DNA of 15,593 bases. Source: Brevundimonas sp. UBA5936 (GTDB lineage: Bacteria > Pseudomonadota > Alphaproteobacteria > Caulobacterales > Caulobacteraceae). Positions 5,702 to 12,126 of this stretch are shown piece by piece. The stretch lies in contig DJDA01000078.1 in the NCBI GenBank assembly GCA_002430835.1, positions 1-15,593 on the forward strand, written 5' to 3'. Position numbers and translations under genes: made by a program. Under the pieces are notes generated by a model. That model was not told where the DNA came from, did no database searches, and was given only the letters and a program-made list of their open reading frames with translations. The stretch's first letter is position 1. The number at the start of each line of letters is the position of its first letter.

Positions 5702-6970
5702 CTGACTGCTCGTCTTCACACCCTGTCCAACGGCGTGCGCGTCGTGTGCGACCCCATGCCCGGCCTGCGCACCATCGCCGTGACCGTGGCCGTCAACGGC
5801 GGCGCCCGCATGGAGGATGAAGCCCGATCCGGCTGGTCGCATCTGCTGGAGCATTTGGTTTTCAAGGGCGCGGGCGACATGGGCGCGCGTGAGATCGTCG
5901 AGCGTATCGAGGCCGAGGGCGGCTCGATCAACGCCGCCACCGGCTATGAGCGCACCAGCTTCGACGTGCGCGCCCTGAAGGGCAGCCTGCCGCTGGCCAT
6001 GCAGGTGCTGTCCGACCTGGTGTTCAGCCCGACCCTGTCGCCCGAGGAGATAGAGCGCGAGAAGGACGTGGTGGCGCAGGAGATCGCCGAGGCTTTCGAC
6101 ACCCCTGATGACCATGTGTTCGAGATGGCCCAGACCCAGGCCTTCGCCGGCCAGGCCCTGGGGCGGCCGATCCTGGGCTCGATCGCCAGCCTGGCGCCCG
6201 CCGACCGGGCGGCCGTGGCCGACTGGCGCGCGCGGCTCTACTCGCCCGACCACATGGTGGTGTCGGTGTCCGGCGCGGTCGATGAGGTCGAACTGCTGAC
6301 CCTGTCCGAGGCCTGGTTCGGCCAGGCGGTCGCCGCGCCGCACGAACCGACGGCGCCGGCCGTCTTCACGGGCGGCGAGGCGAAGCTGGCGCGCAAGATC
6401 GAACAGGCCAATCTGGTCTTCCAGCTGCCGAGTCTGGGCGTGCGCGATCCGCGCCAGCCGGCCCTGCGCCTGTTCACCGAAATCCTGGGCGGGGGCATGG
6501 CCTCGCGCCTGTTCCAGAGCGCGCGCGAGGATCGCGGCCTGGCCTACGCCATCGACGCCTATCACGAGACCTATGACGATCTGGGCCTGCTGGGCGTCTA
6601 CGCCGGGGCGGCGGCCGAGCGGTCGCTGGAACTGGCCGAGCTGTGCGCCGCCGAAATCCTCGACCTGGCCGACAAGGGGCCGACGGAGGCGGAACTGGCG
6701 CGCGCCAAGGCCGTGCTGAACGCCAGCCTGTGGATGGCCGACGAAAGCCCGGCCAGCCGCTCGGGTCGTCTGGCGGGGCAGACCCTGGCGTTCGGCGCGC
6801 CGGTCTCGTCGGAAGACAGCGCCGCCCGCATCGAGGCCCAGACGGCGCAGGATCTGCGCGTGGTGGGCCAGGCCATGACGAGCCAGGGATTGTCGGCGAC
6901 GGCGGTCCTGGGCCCCAGGGCGGCGGGCGGGGCGGGGCGCGTCTTCCGTCAGCGGATGGCGGCGGGCTGA
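5702..6970 (+). CDS. M16-family zinc metallopeptidase, CTG start
   Basis: Relative of mitochondrial processing peptidase and bacterial YmxG-type proteases, 422 residues. The inverted zinc motif HLLEH (His47, Glu50, His51) is intact, and Glu127 in VVAQEIAE, 76 residues later, fits the third ligand. The C-terminal half has the usual FTEILGGGMASRLFQSAREDRGLAYAI block. The first conventional start is GTG 5735, but it lacks a ribosome site and removes the first strand. The frame is open upstream and reads LTARLHTLSNGVRVVCD from CTG 5702, exactly where family proteins begin with MT.RLHTL.NG. AAGGA (5689-5693) lies 8 nt before that CTG. I infer CTG initiation, 1 bp after the SURF1 stop. The substrate is unknown. 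Confidence 0.92.
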   Translation: MTARLHTLSNGVRVVCDPMPGLRTIAVTVAVNGGARMEDEARSGWSHLLEHLVFKGAGDMGAREIVERIEAEGGSINAATGYERTSFDVRALKGSLPLAMQVLSDLVFSPTLSPEEIEREKDVVAQEIAEAFDTPDDHVFEMAQTQAFAGQALGRPILGSIASLAPADRAAVADWRARLYSPDHMVVSVSGAVDEVELLTLSEAWFGQAVAAPHEPTAPAVFTGGEAKLARKIEQANLVFQLPSLGVRDPRQPALRLFTEILGGGMASRLFQSAREDRGLAYAIDAYHETYDDLGLLGVYAGAAAERSLELAELCAAEILDLADKGPTEAELARAKAVLNASLWMADESPASRSGRLAGQTLAFGAPVSSEDSAARIEAQTAQDLRVVGQAMTSQGLSATAVLGPRAAGGAGRVFRQRMAAG

Positions 6971-6980
6971 TCACGGCCTG

Positions 6981-7009
6981 CTGACGCCGAGATCGCTTCG
7001 CGCTATCGT
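6981..7009 (+). promoter_or_regulatory. Candidate promoter for the acetyltransferase-pdeA pair
   Basis: CTGACGC (6981-6987) matches six of seven positions of the Caulobacter -35 consensus TTGACGS. It is followed after 14 nt by GCTATCGT (7002-7009), a partial match to GCTANAWC. Viewed as an E. coli-type promoter it is CTGACG-N17-TATCGT. The expected start point, six to eight bases past the -10, falls at or within a base or two of the ATG at 7017. The ATG has no Shine-Dalgarno sequence, consistent with a leaderless message. Confidence 0.45.
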
Positions 7010-7016
7010 TTGCTCC

Positions 7017-7637
7017 ATGGCCCTGTTCGATTGGATGGCCGAGGCGACCGGACCGGTCCTGAACGGGCAGGGGGTTCTGCTGCGCCCGCCGCGCCCCGCG
7101 GACTATGTGGCGTGGGCCTCTCTGCGTGAGGAATCGCGAGACTATCTGCAGCCGTGGGAGCCGGCCTGGGCCGAAGACGATCTGACCCGCGCCGCCTATC
7201 GCCGCCGCCTGGGCGTCTATGCGCGGGAGATGGAGCAGGGCACGGCCTGGCCCCTGTTCGTGTTCGATCAAGCCGACGACGCGCTGCTGGGCGCCATCAC
7301 CTTGTCCAACATCCGGAGCGGCGTGGCCGAGACCGGCACCCTGGGCTACTGGATCGGCCGTCCCTATGCGGGGCAGGGCGTCTGTACGGCGGCGGTGCGG
7401 GCCATGCTGGGCCATGCCTTCAGCGCCCTGGGGCTGCATCGGGTCGAGGCCGCCTGCGTGCCGACCAACCACGCCTCGCGCCGCGTCTTGGAAAAGGCTG
7501 GTTTTCGTCAGGAAGGTCTCGCCCGCGCTTATTTGAAAATTAACGGCCGATGGGCAGACCATCTGTTGTTCGGCGTCCTCGATCAGGAGTTCGCCGCCGG
7601 CGTCGCCCCTTCAGTCAGAGTATCGGACCCGTCTTGA
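7017..7637 (+). CDS. GNAT N-acetyltransferase, RimJ/RimL type
   Basis: The 206-residue protein shows the GNAT fold of the RimJ/RimL group, which acetylates protein N-termini or small amines with acetyl-CoA. It opens with VLLRPPRPADYVAWASLREESRDYLQPWEP, and the conserved Asp-Tyr and Trp-Glu-Pro are typical. The acetyl-CoA loop is in GYWIGRPYAGQGVCTAAV, followed by HRVEAACVPTNHASRRVLEKAGFRQEG, the standard strand-loop-helix near the C-terminus. The substrate cannot be told from sequence. The ATG lacks a ribosome site and lies just past a candidate -10. The stop TGA overlaps the TTG start of the phosphodiesterase gene as TTGA, so the two genes are likely translated together. Confidence 0.92.
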   Translation: MALFDWMAEATGPVLNGQGVLLRPPRPADYVAWASLREESRDYLQPWEPAWAEDDLTRAAYRRRLGVYAREMEQGTAWPLFVFDQADDALLGAITLSNIRSGVAETGTLGYWIGRPYAGQGVCTAAVRAMLGHAFSALGLHRVEAACVPTNHASRRVLEKAGFRQEGLARAYLKINGRWADHLLFGVLDQEFAAGVAPSVRVSDPS

Positions 7638-9307
7638 GCACACGATCCAGAGCCCTGACGTGGGATCCGACCACGGCGATCGAGGCCCTCGCCGCGGCCG
7701 ACGCCGCCCTATGGATCTGGACGCCCGCTGAAGATCAGATCCGCTTCACCGGGGCCACCCGGCCGCTGGGTTTGGGGCCGCTGGCGCCGCAGTGTTCGGG
7801 CGCGGCCTTCACCGCCCTGGCCATGCCTCAGGACCGCGCCCTGGCCGACCGCCTGCTCAAGCCTCAGGCCGAGGGAACGGAGATCGCCGTGCGCCTGCGG
7901 ATGCGCGGCTGCGAGACCTGCCTGTGGCGCGGGGTCTGGCTGGAGGACGGCCTGCGCGCGGCGGGCATCGTCGCACTTGAAACCAAGTTCGCGGGCGCTG
8001 ATCGCGACACGCTGACGGGCCTGCTGGACCGACGCACCTTCCTGGTCCGCGTGGCCGAGACCCTGGCGGCGGCCGGCGACTATGAGATGGTGGTGGCCGA
8101 CCTGGACCGACTGCGTCGCCTTAACGAGGCCCTGGGTCATGAGCGCGCCGATCTGGTGCTGTCGGCCTTGGGGTCGCGTCTGTCGGCGGCCTTTTCCGAG
8201 GATTGCGCCCCGGCCCGCATCGGCGAGGACGAGTTCGCCGTCCTGGTGCGGCGCGGCGGCAGCGGGGCCAGCGGCAGCGAGCGCCTGCGCGAGGCGCTGG
8301 AGCAGCCCCTGCGGCTGGCGGGCTTCGACATCTATCCGACCCTGTCCATCGGCGCGGTGACGGCCGAGGGCGGACCGGACGCGCCGGACGCCGCCGAGCT
8401 TTTGCGGCGAGTCGAACTGGCGGTGGAACAGGCCAAGCAGGCCGGGCGCGGCGGGGCGGCGGCCTATGGCCGGGCGCTGGAGACCGACAGCCTGTCGCGA
8501 CTGGCGCTGGAGGCGGATTTGCGCAACGCCTTCGTGCGCGGCGAGATCGAGCCCTTCTTCCAGCCCATCGTCAATCTGGGCACGGGCGCCGTGGCGGGGT
8601 TTGAGGCCCTGGCGCGCTGGCGTCACCCCCGGCGCGGTCTGGTGCCGCCGGACGAGTTCCTGACCCTGGCCGACGAAATGGGCCTGATGAACGAACTGGG
8701 CCTGCTGATGATGACCGAGGCGTCGCGTCAGCTGGCCGAGTGGCTGCACCGCCACCCCAGCGCCGGGCGGCTGTTCTGCAGCGTCAACCTGTCGGTGGGC
8801 GAGATTGAGCGCGCTCACCTGGTCGAGGACGTGGCCCGCATCATCAAGGAGGCCGGCCTGCCGCGCGGCGCGCTGAAGCTGGAAGTCACCGAGGGCGACA
8901 TCATGCGCGACACGGCGCGCGCCGCCGAGGTGCTGAAGGCCCTGCGCGAAGCCGGGGCCAGCCTGGCGCTGGACGACTTCGGCACGGGGTTCTCGTCCCT
9001 GTCCTACCTGGCCAAGCTGCCGTTCGACACGCTGAAGATCGACCGCTACTTCGTTCTGACGATGGACAAGGACGAGGGCTCGGCCAAGATCGTCAAATCC
9101 GTCGTCAACCTGGGCCGCGACCTGGCGCTCGAAGTGGTGGCCGAGGGGGTGGAGAACGCCTCCCTGGCCCAGCTTCTGCTGGACGACGGTTGCCATTACG
9201 GCCAGGGCTTCGGCTATGCGCCCGCCCTGCCGGCTCAGGAGGCGGAGGTCTATCTGAACGAATCCCTGGCCGACGGCGCCGCGCCGATCAAGGCGCGCTC
9301 CGGCTGA
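7634..9307 (+). CDS. pdeA: Cyclic-di-GMP phosphodiesterase, PAS-GEDEF-EAL (PdeA-like)
   Basis: The 557-residue protein has a PAS-like N-terminal region (about 15-118), a GGDEF domain (about 122-285) whose signature is GEDEF (197-201), and an EAL domain (about 290-550). EAL catalytic features are intact: EAL 324-326, N385 in SVNLS, E420 in VTE, DDFGTG 447-452, K468 in KID and E504 in VVAEGVE, so c-di-GMP hydrolysis is expected. Caulobacter PdeA (CC3396) has the same PAS-GEDEF-EAL layout. There the GEDEF domain binds GTP and activates the EAL domain, and the protein is degraded by ClpXP with CpdR. Orthology is inferred from architecture and the cox-cluster neighbourhood. TTG 7634 overlaps the previous stop. 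An ATG at 7550 would need an 88-bp overlap and add an Arg-rich lead. Confidence 0.9.
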   Translation: MSTRSRALTWDPTTAIEALAAADAALWIWTPAEDQIRFTGATRPLGLGPLAPQCSGAAFTALAMPQDRALADRLLKPQAEGTEIAVRLRMRGCETCLWRGVWLEDGLRAAGIVALETKFAGADRDTLTGLLDRRTFLVRVAETLAAAGDYEMVVADLDRLRRLNEALGHERADLVLSALGSRLSAAFSEDCAPARIGEDEFAVLVRRGGSGASGSERLREALEQPLRLAGFDIYPTLSIGAVTAEGGPDAPDAAELLRRVELAVEQAKQAGRGGAAAYGRALETDSLSRLALEADLRNAFVRGEIEPFFQPIVNLGTGAVAGFEALARWRHPRRGLVPPDEFLTLADEMGLMNELGLLMMTEASRQLAEWLHRHPSAGRLFCSVNLSVGEIERAHLVEDVARIIKEAGLPRGALKLEVTEGDIMRDTARAAEVLKALREAGASLALDDFGTGFSSLSYLAKLPFDTLKIDRYFVLTMDKDEGSAKIVKSVVNLGRDLALEVVAEGVENASLAQLLLDDGCHYGQGFGYAPALPAQEAEVYLNESLADGAAPIKARSG

Positions 9308-9488
9308 CTTGACCAAGGCGAGGTCGACAAGAATCGGCTGTGGCTCGCGTCTTCGTATAAAGTAGATTTGCTTCGGACGTCTAAAGATGGCGGCCGGATG
9401 GGGCGTATCTAAGTTATTTGTAACTTGAACCCGTTGCTGTCGAACTGATTGATCGCCTCTTGTTTTTACATTCAGGGGCGCACAGTCG
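9308..9488. other. AT-richer intergenic spacer upstream of the serine hydrolase
   Basis: This 181-bp stretch is clearly less GC-rich than its surroundings, with runs such as TATAAAGTAGATTTG and TTGTTTTTACATT. I found no ORF and no T-tailed hairpin. It contains TATAAA (9356-9361) without a good -35, TTGAAC (9425-9430) without a convincing -10, and the inverted repeat at 9411-9426. It very probably holds the promoter of the following gene, but I cannot place it. Confidence 0.6.
9411..9426. promoter_or_regulatory. Inverted repeat AAGTTA-N4-TAACTT, possible operator
   Basis: A perfect 6-bp inverted repeat with a 4-nt spacer lies 62 bp before the serine hydrolase ATG and runs into TTGAAC, a possible -35. 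The half-site spacing would suit a dimeric repressor. A small RNA hairpin is also possible, but its AT-rich stem would be weak. No regulator gene is adjacent. Confidence 0.4.
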
Positions 9489-10484
9489 ATGCGTTTACAA
9501 GGTGAGTCTCAAACGAACGAGCGCCTTGATGTCAGCTTTGAAAAGCTGAAAGGTGCTTCGTCGGCGCCGCTCGCCGTCGGCGTGCAGGATGGTGCCAGGC
9601 TCTGTTTCGCCGCCGTCCCGGACAATGAGATCGACCGACGGTTCGAGATCGGCTCCGTCACCAAGGTCTTCACCGGCTCCTTGCTGGGCGTCATGGTCGA
9701 GGCGGGGGACGTCGATCCCGAGGCGCCGGTGGATCATCTGTTCGGCAAGGCTCTGCCCTGGCCGGTCAGGCCGCCGACCCTAGTTGAACTGGCCAGCCAT
9801 CGCAGCGGACTGCCGAACACGCCCAAGCCCCTGTTCTGGCGCGAAAGCCTGGCCGCCCTGTCCCTGTCGGTGAAGGATCCGTGGCGCGGCGTGGATGCGG
9901 CGAAGTATCGCGCCATGCTCATGGCGGCGGTGAAACAGGCGCGGGTCGGCGAAGCGCCTCGGTATTCGAGCATGGGCGTCAGCCTGCTGGGCGAAGCCCT
10001 GGCGCACGCCGCCGGGATGGACTTCGCCGATCTGCTGGATCAGCGGCTGCTCCGGCCGTTAGGAATCCGACGAACGGATTTCCTGCGGCCGGAGGAAGAG
10101 CCCGATCTGGTGGCGGTCAGCGTCAATGACTGGGATCGCCCGGTGCCCTATCTGCGCGATCAGATGGCGCCTGCGGGGATGCTGGCTTCCACGGTCGAGG
10201 ATCAACTGCGTTTCCTGCGCGCCGCCTGGGGCGAGGGGCCGGACGAGATCGTGAAGGGCGTGCTCAGGGCGCAAACGCCCGTGGCCCAGATGGGCGCAGT
10301 CGCCATCGGCTATTGCTGGCTTTTGGCCCCGCACAAGGACGGAGAGGCCGCCTTCCATAACGGCGGGACATGGGGATCGCAGGCCGAGGTCGTCGTGGTG
10401 AAGGACCGGCGGATCGCCGTCGCCGCCCTGTCCGCCAAACGTCGCCACACGGATGAGTTCGTCAGCGAGATGCTTGGAACCTGA
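9489..10484 (+). CDS. Serine beta-lactamase-like hydrolase (class C/AmpH family)
   Basis: The 331-residue protein has the penicillin-binding/class C beta-lactamase fold signatures in order. Ser56-Val-Thr-Lys59 (SxxK) holds the nucleophile, Tyr159-Ser-Ser takes the place of Tyr-x-Asn, and His290-Asn-Gly-Gly takes the place of the Lys-Thr-Gly box, as in esterase or peptidase-like members. LVELASHRSGLPN (98-110) is also typical. There is no signal peptide, as the N-terminus MRLQGESQTNERLDVSFEKL is polar, so a cytoplasmic esterase or peptidase is more likely than a secreted beta-lactamase. The substrate is unknown. The start is moderately supported by GGGGCG at 9475-9480. It is a single gene behind an AT-rich spacer, convergent with yqgE. 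Confidence 0.88.
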   Translation: MRLQGESQTNERLDVSFEKLKGASSAPLAVGVQDGARLCFAAVPDNEIDRRFEIGSVTKVFTGSLLGVMVEAGDVDPEAPVDHLFGKALPWPVRPPTLVELASHRSGLPNTPKPLFWRESLAALSLSVKDPWRGVDAAKYRAMLMAAVKQARVGEAPRYSSMGVSLLGEALAHAAGMDFADLLDQRLLRPLGIRRTDFLRPEEEPDLVAVSVNDWDRPVPYLRDQMAPAGMLASTVEDQLRFLRAAWGEGPDEIVKGVLRAQTPVAQMGAVAIGYCWLLAPHKDGEAAFHNGGTWGSQAEVVVVKDRRIAVAALSAKRRHTDEFVSEMLGT

Positions 10485-10505
10485 GGGCGTTACGGCTGCC
10501 TTCAG
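10481..10505. terminator. Inverted repeat spanning both stop codons of convergent genes
   Basis: CTGAGGGC (10481-10488) and GCCTTCAG (10498-10505) form an 8-bp stem with one wobble around a 9-nt loop. The stop codons of the serine hydrolase (TGA 10482-10484) and of the facing yqgE gene (TGA read from 10504 to 10502) lie in opposite arms. It could act as a bidirectional terminator, but neither side has a T-tract, so the call is weak. Confidence 0.35.
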
Positions 10506-11071
10506 GCCCGGCCGCTCTGGCTGGACAGGCGGGCGGCGTCGACGCCCAGGGCGGCCAGGGCGCGGCTCCATTTGGTGTCGTAGTCGGCGTCGAAGATCAG
10601 GGCCGGGTCGGCGTCCGTCGTCAGCCAGACGTTTTCGTTCAGCTCTTCCTCCAACTGCCCCTCGCCCCACCCGGCGTAGCCCAGCAGCAGGATGGCGCGG
10701 CTGGGGCCGTCCTCGGCGTCGGCCATGGCGGCCAGGGCGTCGCGGGTGCCGGTCAGGGCCAGGCCGTCGCCGAAGGTCAGGCTGGCGTCCTCGCTGGTCC
10801 AGTCGGCGGTATGGAGGACGAAGCCGCGTTCGCGCTCGACCGGGCCGCCGATCAGCACCGAACGGTCGCGCGCGGCGTCGTCGGCGGGGGTGTCCAGCTT
10901 TTCCAGAACCTCGGCCAGGGACACGCCCGGCGCGGGCTGGTCCAGGCGCAGGCCCAGGGCGTGTTCGTCGTCGTGGGCGCAAATCAGGATGACGGCGTGG
11001 CGGAAGCGATCGTCGTCGATACCCGGCATCGCCACCAGAAGACGCCCGGTCAGGGAGGAGAAGGCGGTCAT
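10502..11071 (-). CDS. YqgE/AlgH family protein (UPF0301)
   Basis: The 189-residue protein has the family markers: LTGRLLVAMPGIDDDRFRHAVILICAHDDEHALGLRLDQP at the N-terminus, LIGGPVERERGFVLH in the middle and LLGYAGWGEGQLEEELNENVWL in the last third. Members are widespread and structurally known, and the family was once linked to alginate regulation in Pseudomonas, but a firm biochemical function is lacking. It is probably cytosolic, with no signal or membrane segment seen. It is divergent from the peroxiredoxin gene, with 135 bp between them, and convergent with the serine hydrolase. Confidence 0.93.
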   Translation of the reverse strand: MTAFSSLTGRLLVAMPGIDDDRFRHAVILICAHDDEHALGLRLDQPAPGVSLAEVLEKLDTPADDAARDRSVLIGGPVERERGFVLHTADWTSEDASLTFGDGLALTGTRDALAAMADAEDGPSRAILLLGYAGWGEGQLEEELNENVWLTTDADPALIFDADYDTKWSRALAALGVDAARLSSQSGRA

Positions 11072-11129
11072 GCCTCTATCATCGGGGCGGACGATGGCGG
11101 GCGCAAGCCATTCTCAAGGCCCGGCGCGC

Positions 11130-11158
11130 TTGGCGATCTCCTTACGGGTCTCTATCTG
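11130..11158 (+). promoter_or_regulatory. Candidate promoter for the peroxiredoxin gene
   Basis: TTGGCGA (11130-11136), a 14-nt spacer and TCTATCTG (11151-11158) partly match the Caulobacter housekeeping consensus. As an E. coli-type promoter this is TTGGCG-N17-TATCTG. A GACTC (GANTC type) at 11158-11162 follows the -10 directly. The start point would be near 11165, leaving a leader of about 40 nt with a good ribosome site. I saw no equally good promoter for the divergent yqgE. Confidence 0.38.
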
Positions 11159-11206
11159 ACTCCCATCGTCCTGGATCGTCCGGGCCGAACTCCCGGAGAC
11201 CCCGAC

Positions 11207-11695
11207 ATGACCATCCAGATCGGCGACCGCATTCCCGACGCCACCCTGACGACCATGACGCCCGACGGCCCCAAGCCGGTCACGACGGCCGAGCTGTTCG
11301 GCGGCAAGACGGTCGCCCTGTTCGCCGTGCCGGGCGCCTTCACCCCGACCTGTTCGGCGCGCCATCTGCCGGGCTATGTCGACCATCGCGCCGATCTGGC
11401 GGGCAAGGGCGTGGACACGGTCGCCTGCGTCTCGGTCAACGACGCCTTCGTCATGGGCGCCTGGGCCAAGGCCAATGATCTGAACGGCGCCGACGACGTG
11501 GTCATGCTGGCCGACGGCAACGGCGACTTCACCCGCGCGGTGGGCCTGGCGCTGGACGCCAAGGGCTTCGGCATGGGCGAGCGTTCGCAGCGCTACTCCA
11601 TGCTGGTTAAGGACGGCGTGGTCGACCAGCTCAACATCGAGCAGGGCGGCGAGTTCAAGGTGTCTTCGGCCGAGCACCTGCTGGCCCAGCTGTGA
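11207..11695 (+). CDS. Peroxiredoxin, Prx5 type
   Basis: A thiol peroxidase of the Prx5 group that reduces H2O2 and alkyl hydroperoxides. The 162-residue length is normal. The peroxidatic Cys49 lies in PGAFTPTCSARHLPGY, with the conserved Pro and Thr, and the family continues with VACVSVNDAFVMGAWAKAN and RSQRYSMLVKDGVV. Cys74 in VACVSVND is at a position common in the family and is not obviously a resolving cysteine. No fused glutaredoxin domain follows, so an external thiol donor is expected. The ATG at 11207 has GGAG (11195-11198) at 8-nt spacing. The open frame extends much further upstream, antisense to yqgE, but without family similarity, so I rejected that extension. Confidence 0.95.
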   Translation: MTIQIGDRIPDATLTTMTPDGPKPVTTAELFGGKTVALFAVPGAFTPTCSARHLPGYVDHRADLAGKGVDTVACVSVNDAFVMGAWAKANDLNGADDVVMLADGNGDFTRAVGLALDAKGFGMGERSQRYSMLVKDGVVDQLNIEQGGEFKVSSAEHLLAQL

Positions 11696-11718
11696 CGACC
11701 CGCGTCGCTTATTGAACC

Positions 11719-12126
11719 ATGGGCGACGTCTTCACCCCGGAAAAACGCAGCGCCGTCATGCGCCGGGTGAAGGGGCGCGACACCGCGCCCGAGATGAAGG
11801 TCCGGCGCCTGCTGCGGGGCGCCGGGATCGGCTATCGGCTGGGCGGCTGCGGCCTGCCTGGCCGACCCGATGTGGTGATGAAGGGGCGGCGCATCGCCCT
11901 GTTCGTCCACGGCTGTTTCTGGCACGGCCACGACTGCTCGCGCGGGGCGCGCCAGCCTCGCTCCAACGCTGACTACTGGCTGGCCAAGATCGACCGCAAC
12001 CGGGTGCGCGACGCCCGTGTCGCCGCCGAGCTGGAGGCGGAGGGCTGGCGCGTGCTGACCCTGTGGGAGTGCGAACAGAAGACGCCCGATTGGGGCGAGC
12101 GGCTGCTGGCCAGGGTGCGCGGCTAG
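11719..12126 (+). CDS. vsr: Very short patch repair endonuclease Vsr
   Basis: Vsr nicks DNA 5' to the T of T-G mismatches that arise when 5-methylcytosine deaminates. The 135-residue product aligns with E. coli Vsr without obvious gaps at key sites. Asp51 in LPGRPDVV is the metal-binding catalytic residue, VHGCFWHGHDC carries Cys66, His69, His71 and Cys73, and WEC supplies Cys117. Cys66, His71, Cys73 and Cys117 would hold the structural zinc. The N-terminal DVFTPEKRSAVMRRVKGRDTAPEMKVRRLL is typical. It starts 23 bp after the peroxiredoxin stop. No cytosine methyltransferase gene is in the window, although vsr is often next to one. Its stop TAG overlaps the stop of the facing kinase gene in a single CTAG. 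Confidence 0.95.
   Translation: MGDVFTPEKRSAVMRRVKGRDTAPEMKVRRLLRGAGIGYRLGGCGLPGRPDVVMKGRRIALFVHGCFWHGHDCSRGARQPRSNADYWLAKIDRNRVRDARVAAELEAEGWRVLTLWECEQKTPDWGERLLARVRG

Noticed and set aside
7550..7633. Earlier ATG for the phosphodiesterase at 7550
   Set aside because: It would overlap the acetyltransferase by 88 bp and add an Arg-rich stretch. TTG 7634 gives a 4-bp coupled overlap and a 557-residue product with a sensible PAS start.
7709..9316. 535-codon minus-strand open frame opposite pdeA
   Set aside because: Gln/Ala/Arg/His-rich shadow with no domain pattern. The sense frame has complete GEDEF and EAL motifs.
10811..11206. Long upstream extension of the peroxiredoxin frame
   Set aside because: The added residues are antisense to yqgE and lack family similarity. 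ATG 11207 has a good ribosome site and gives a normal-length Prx5 protein.
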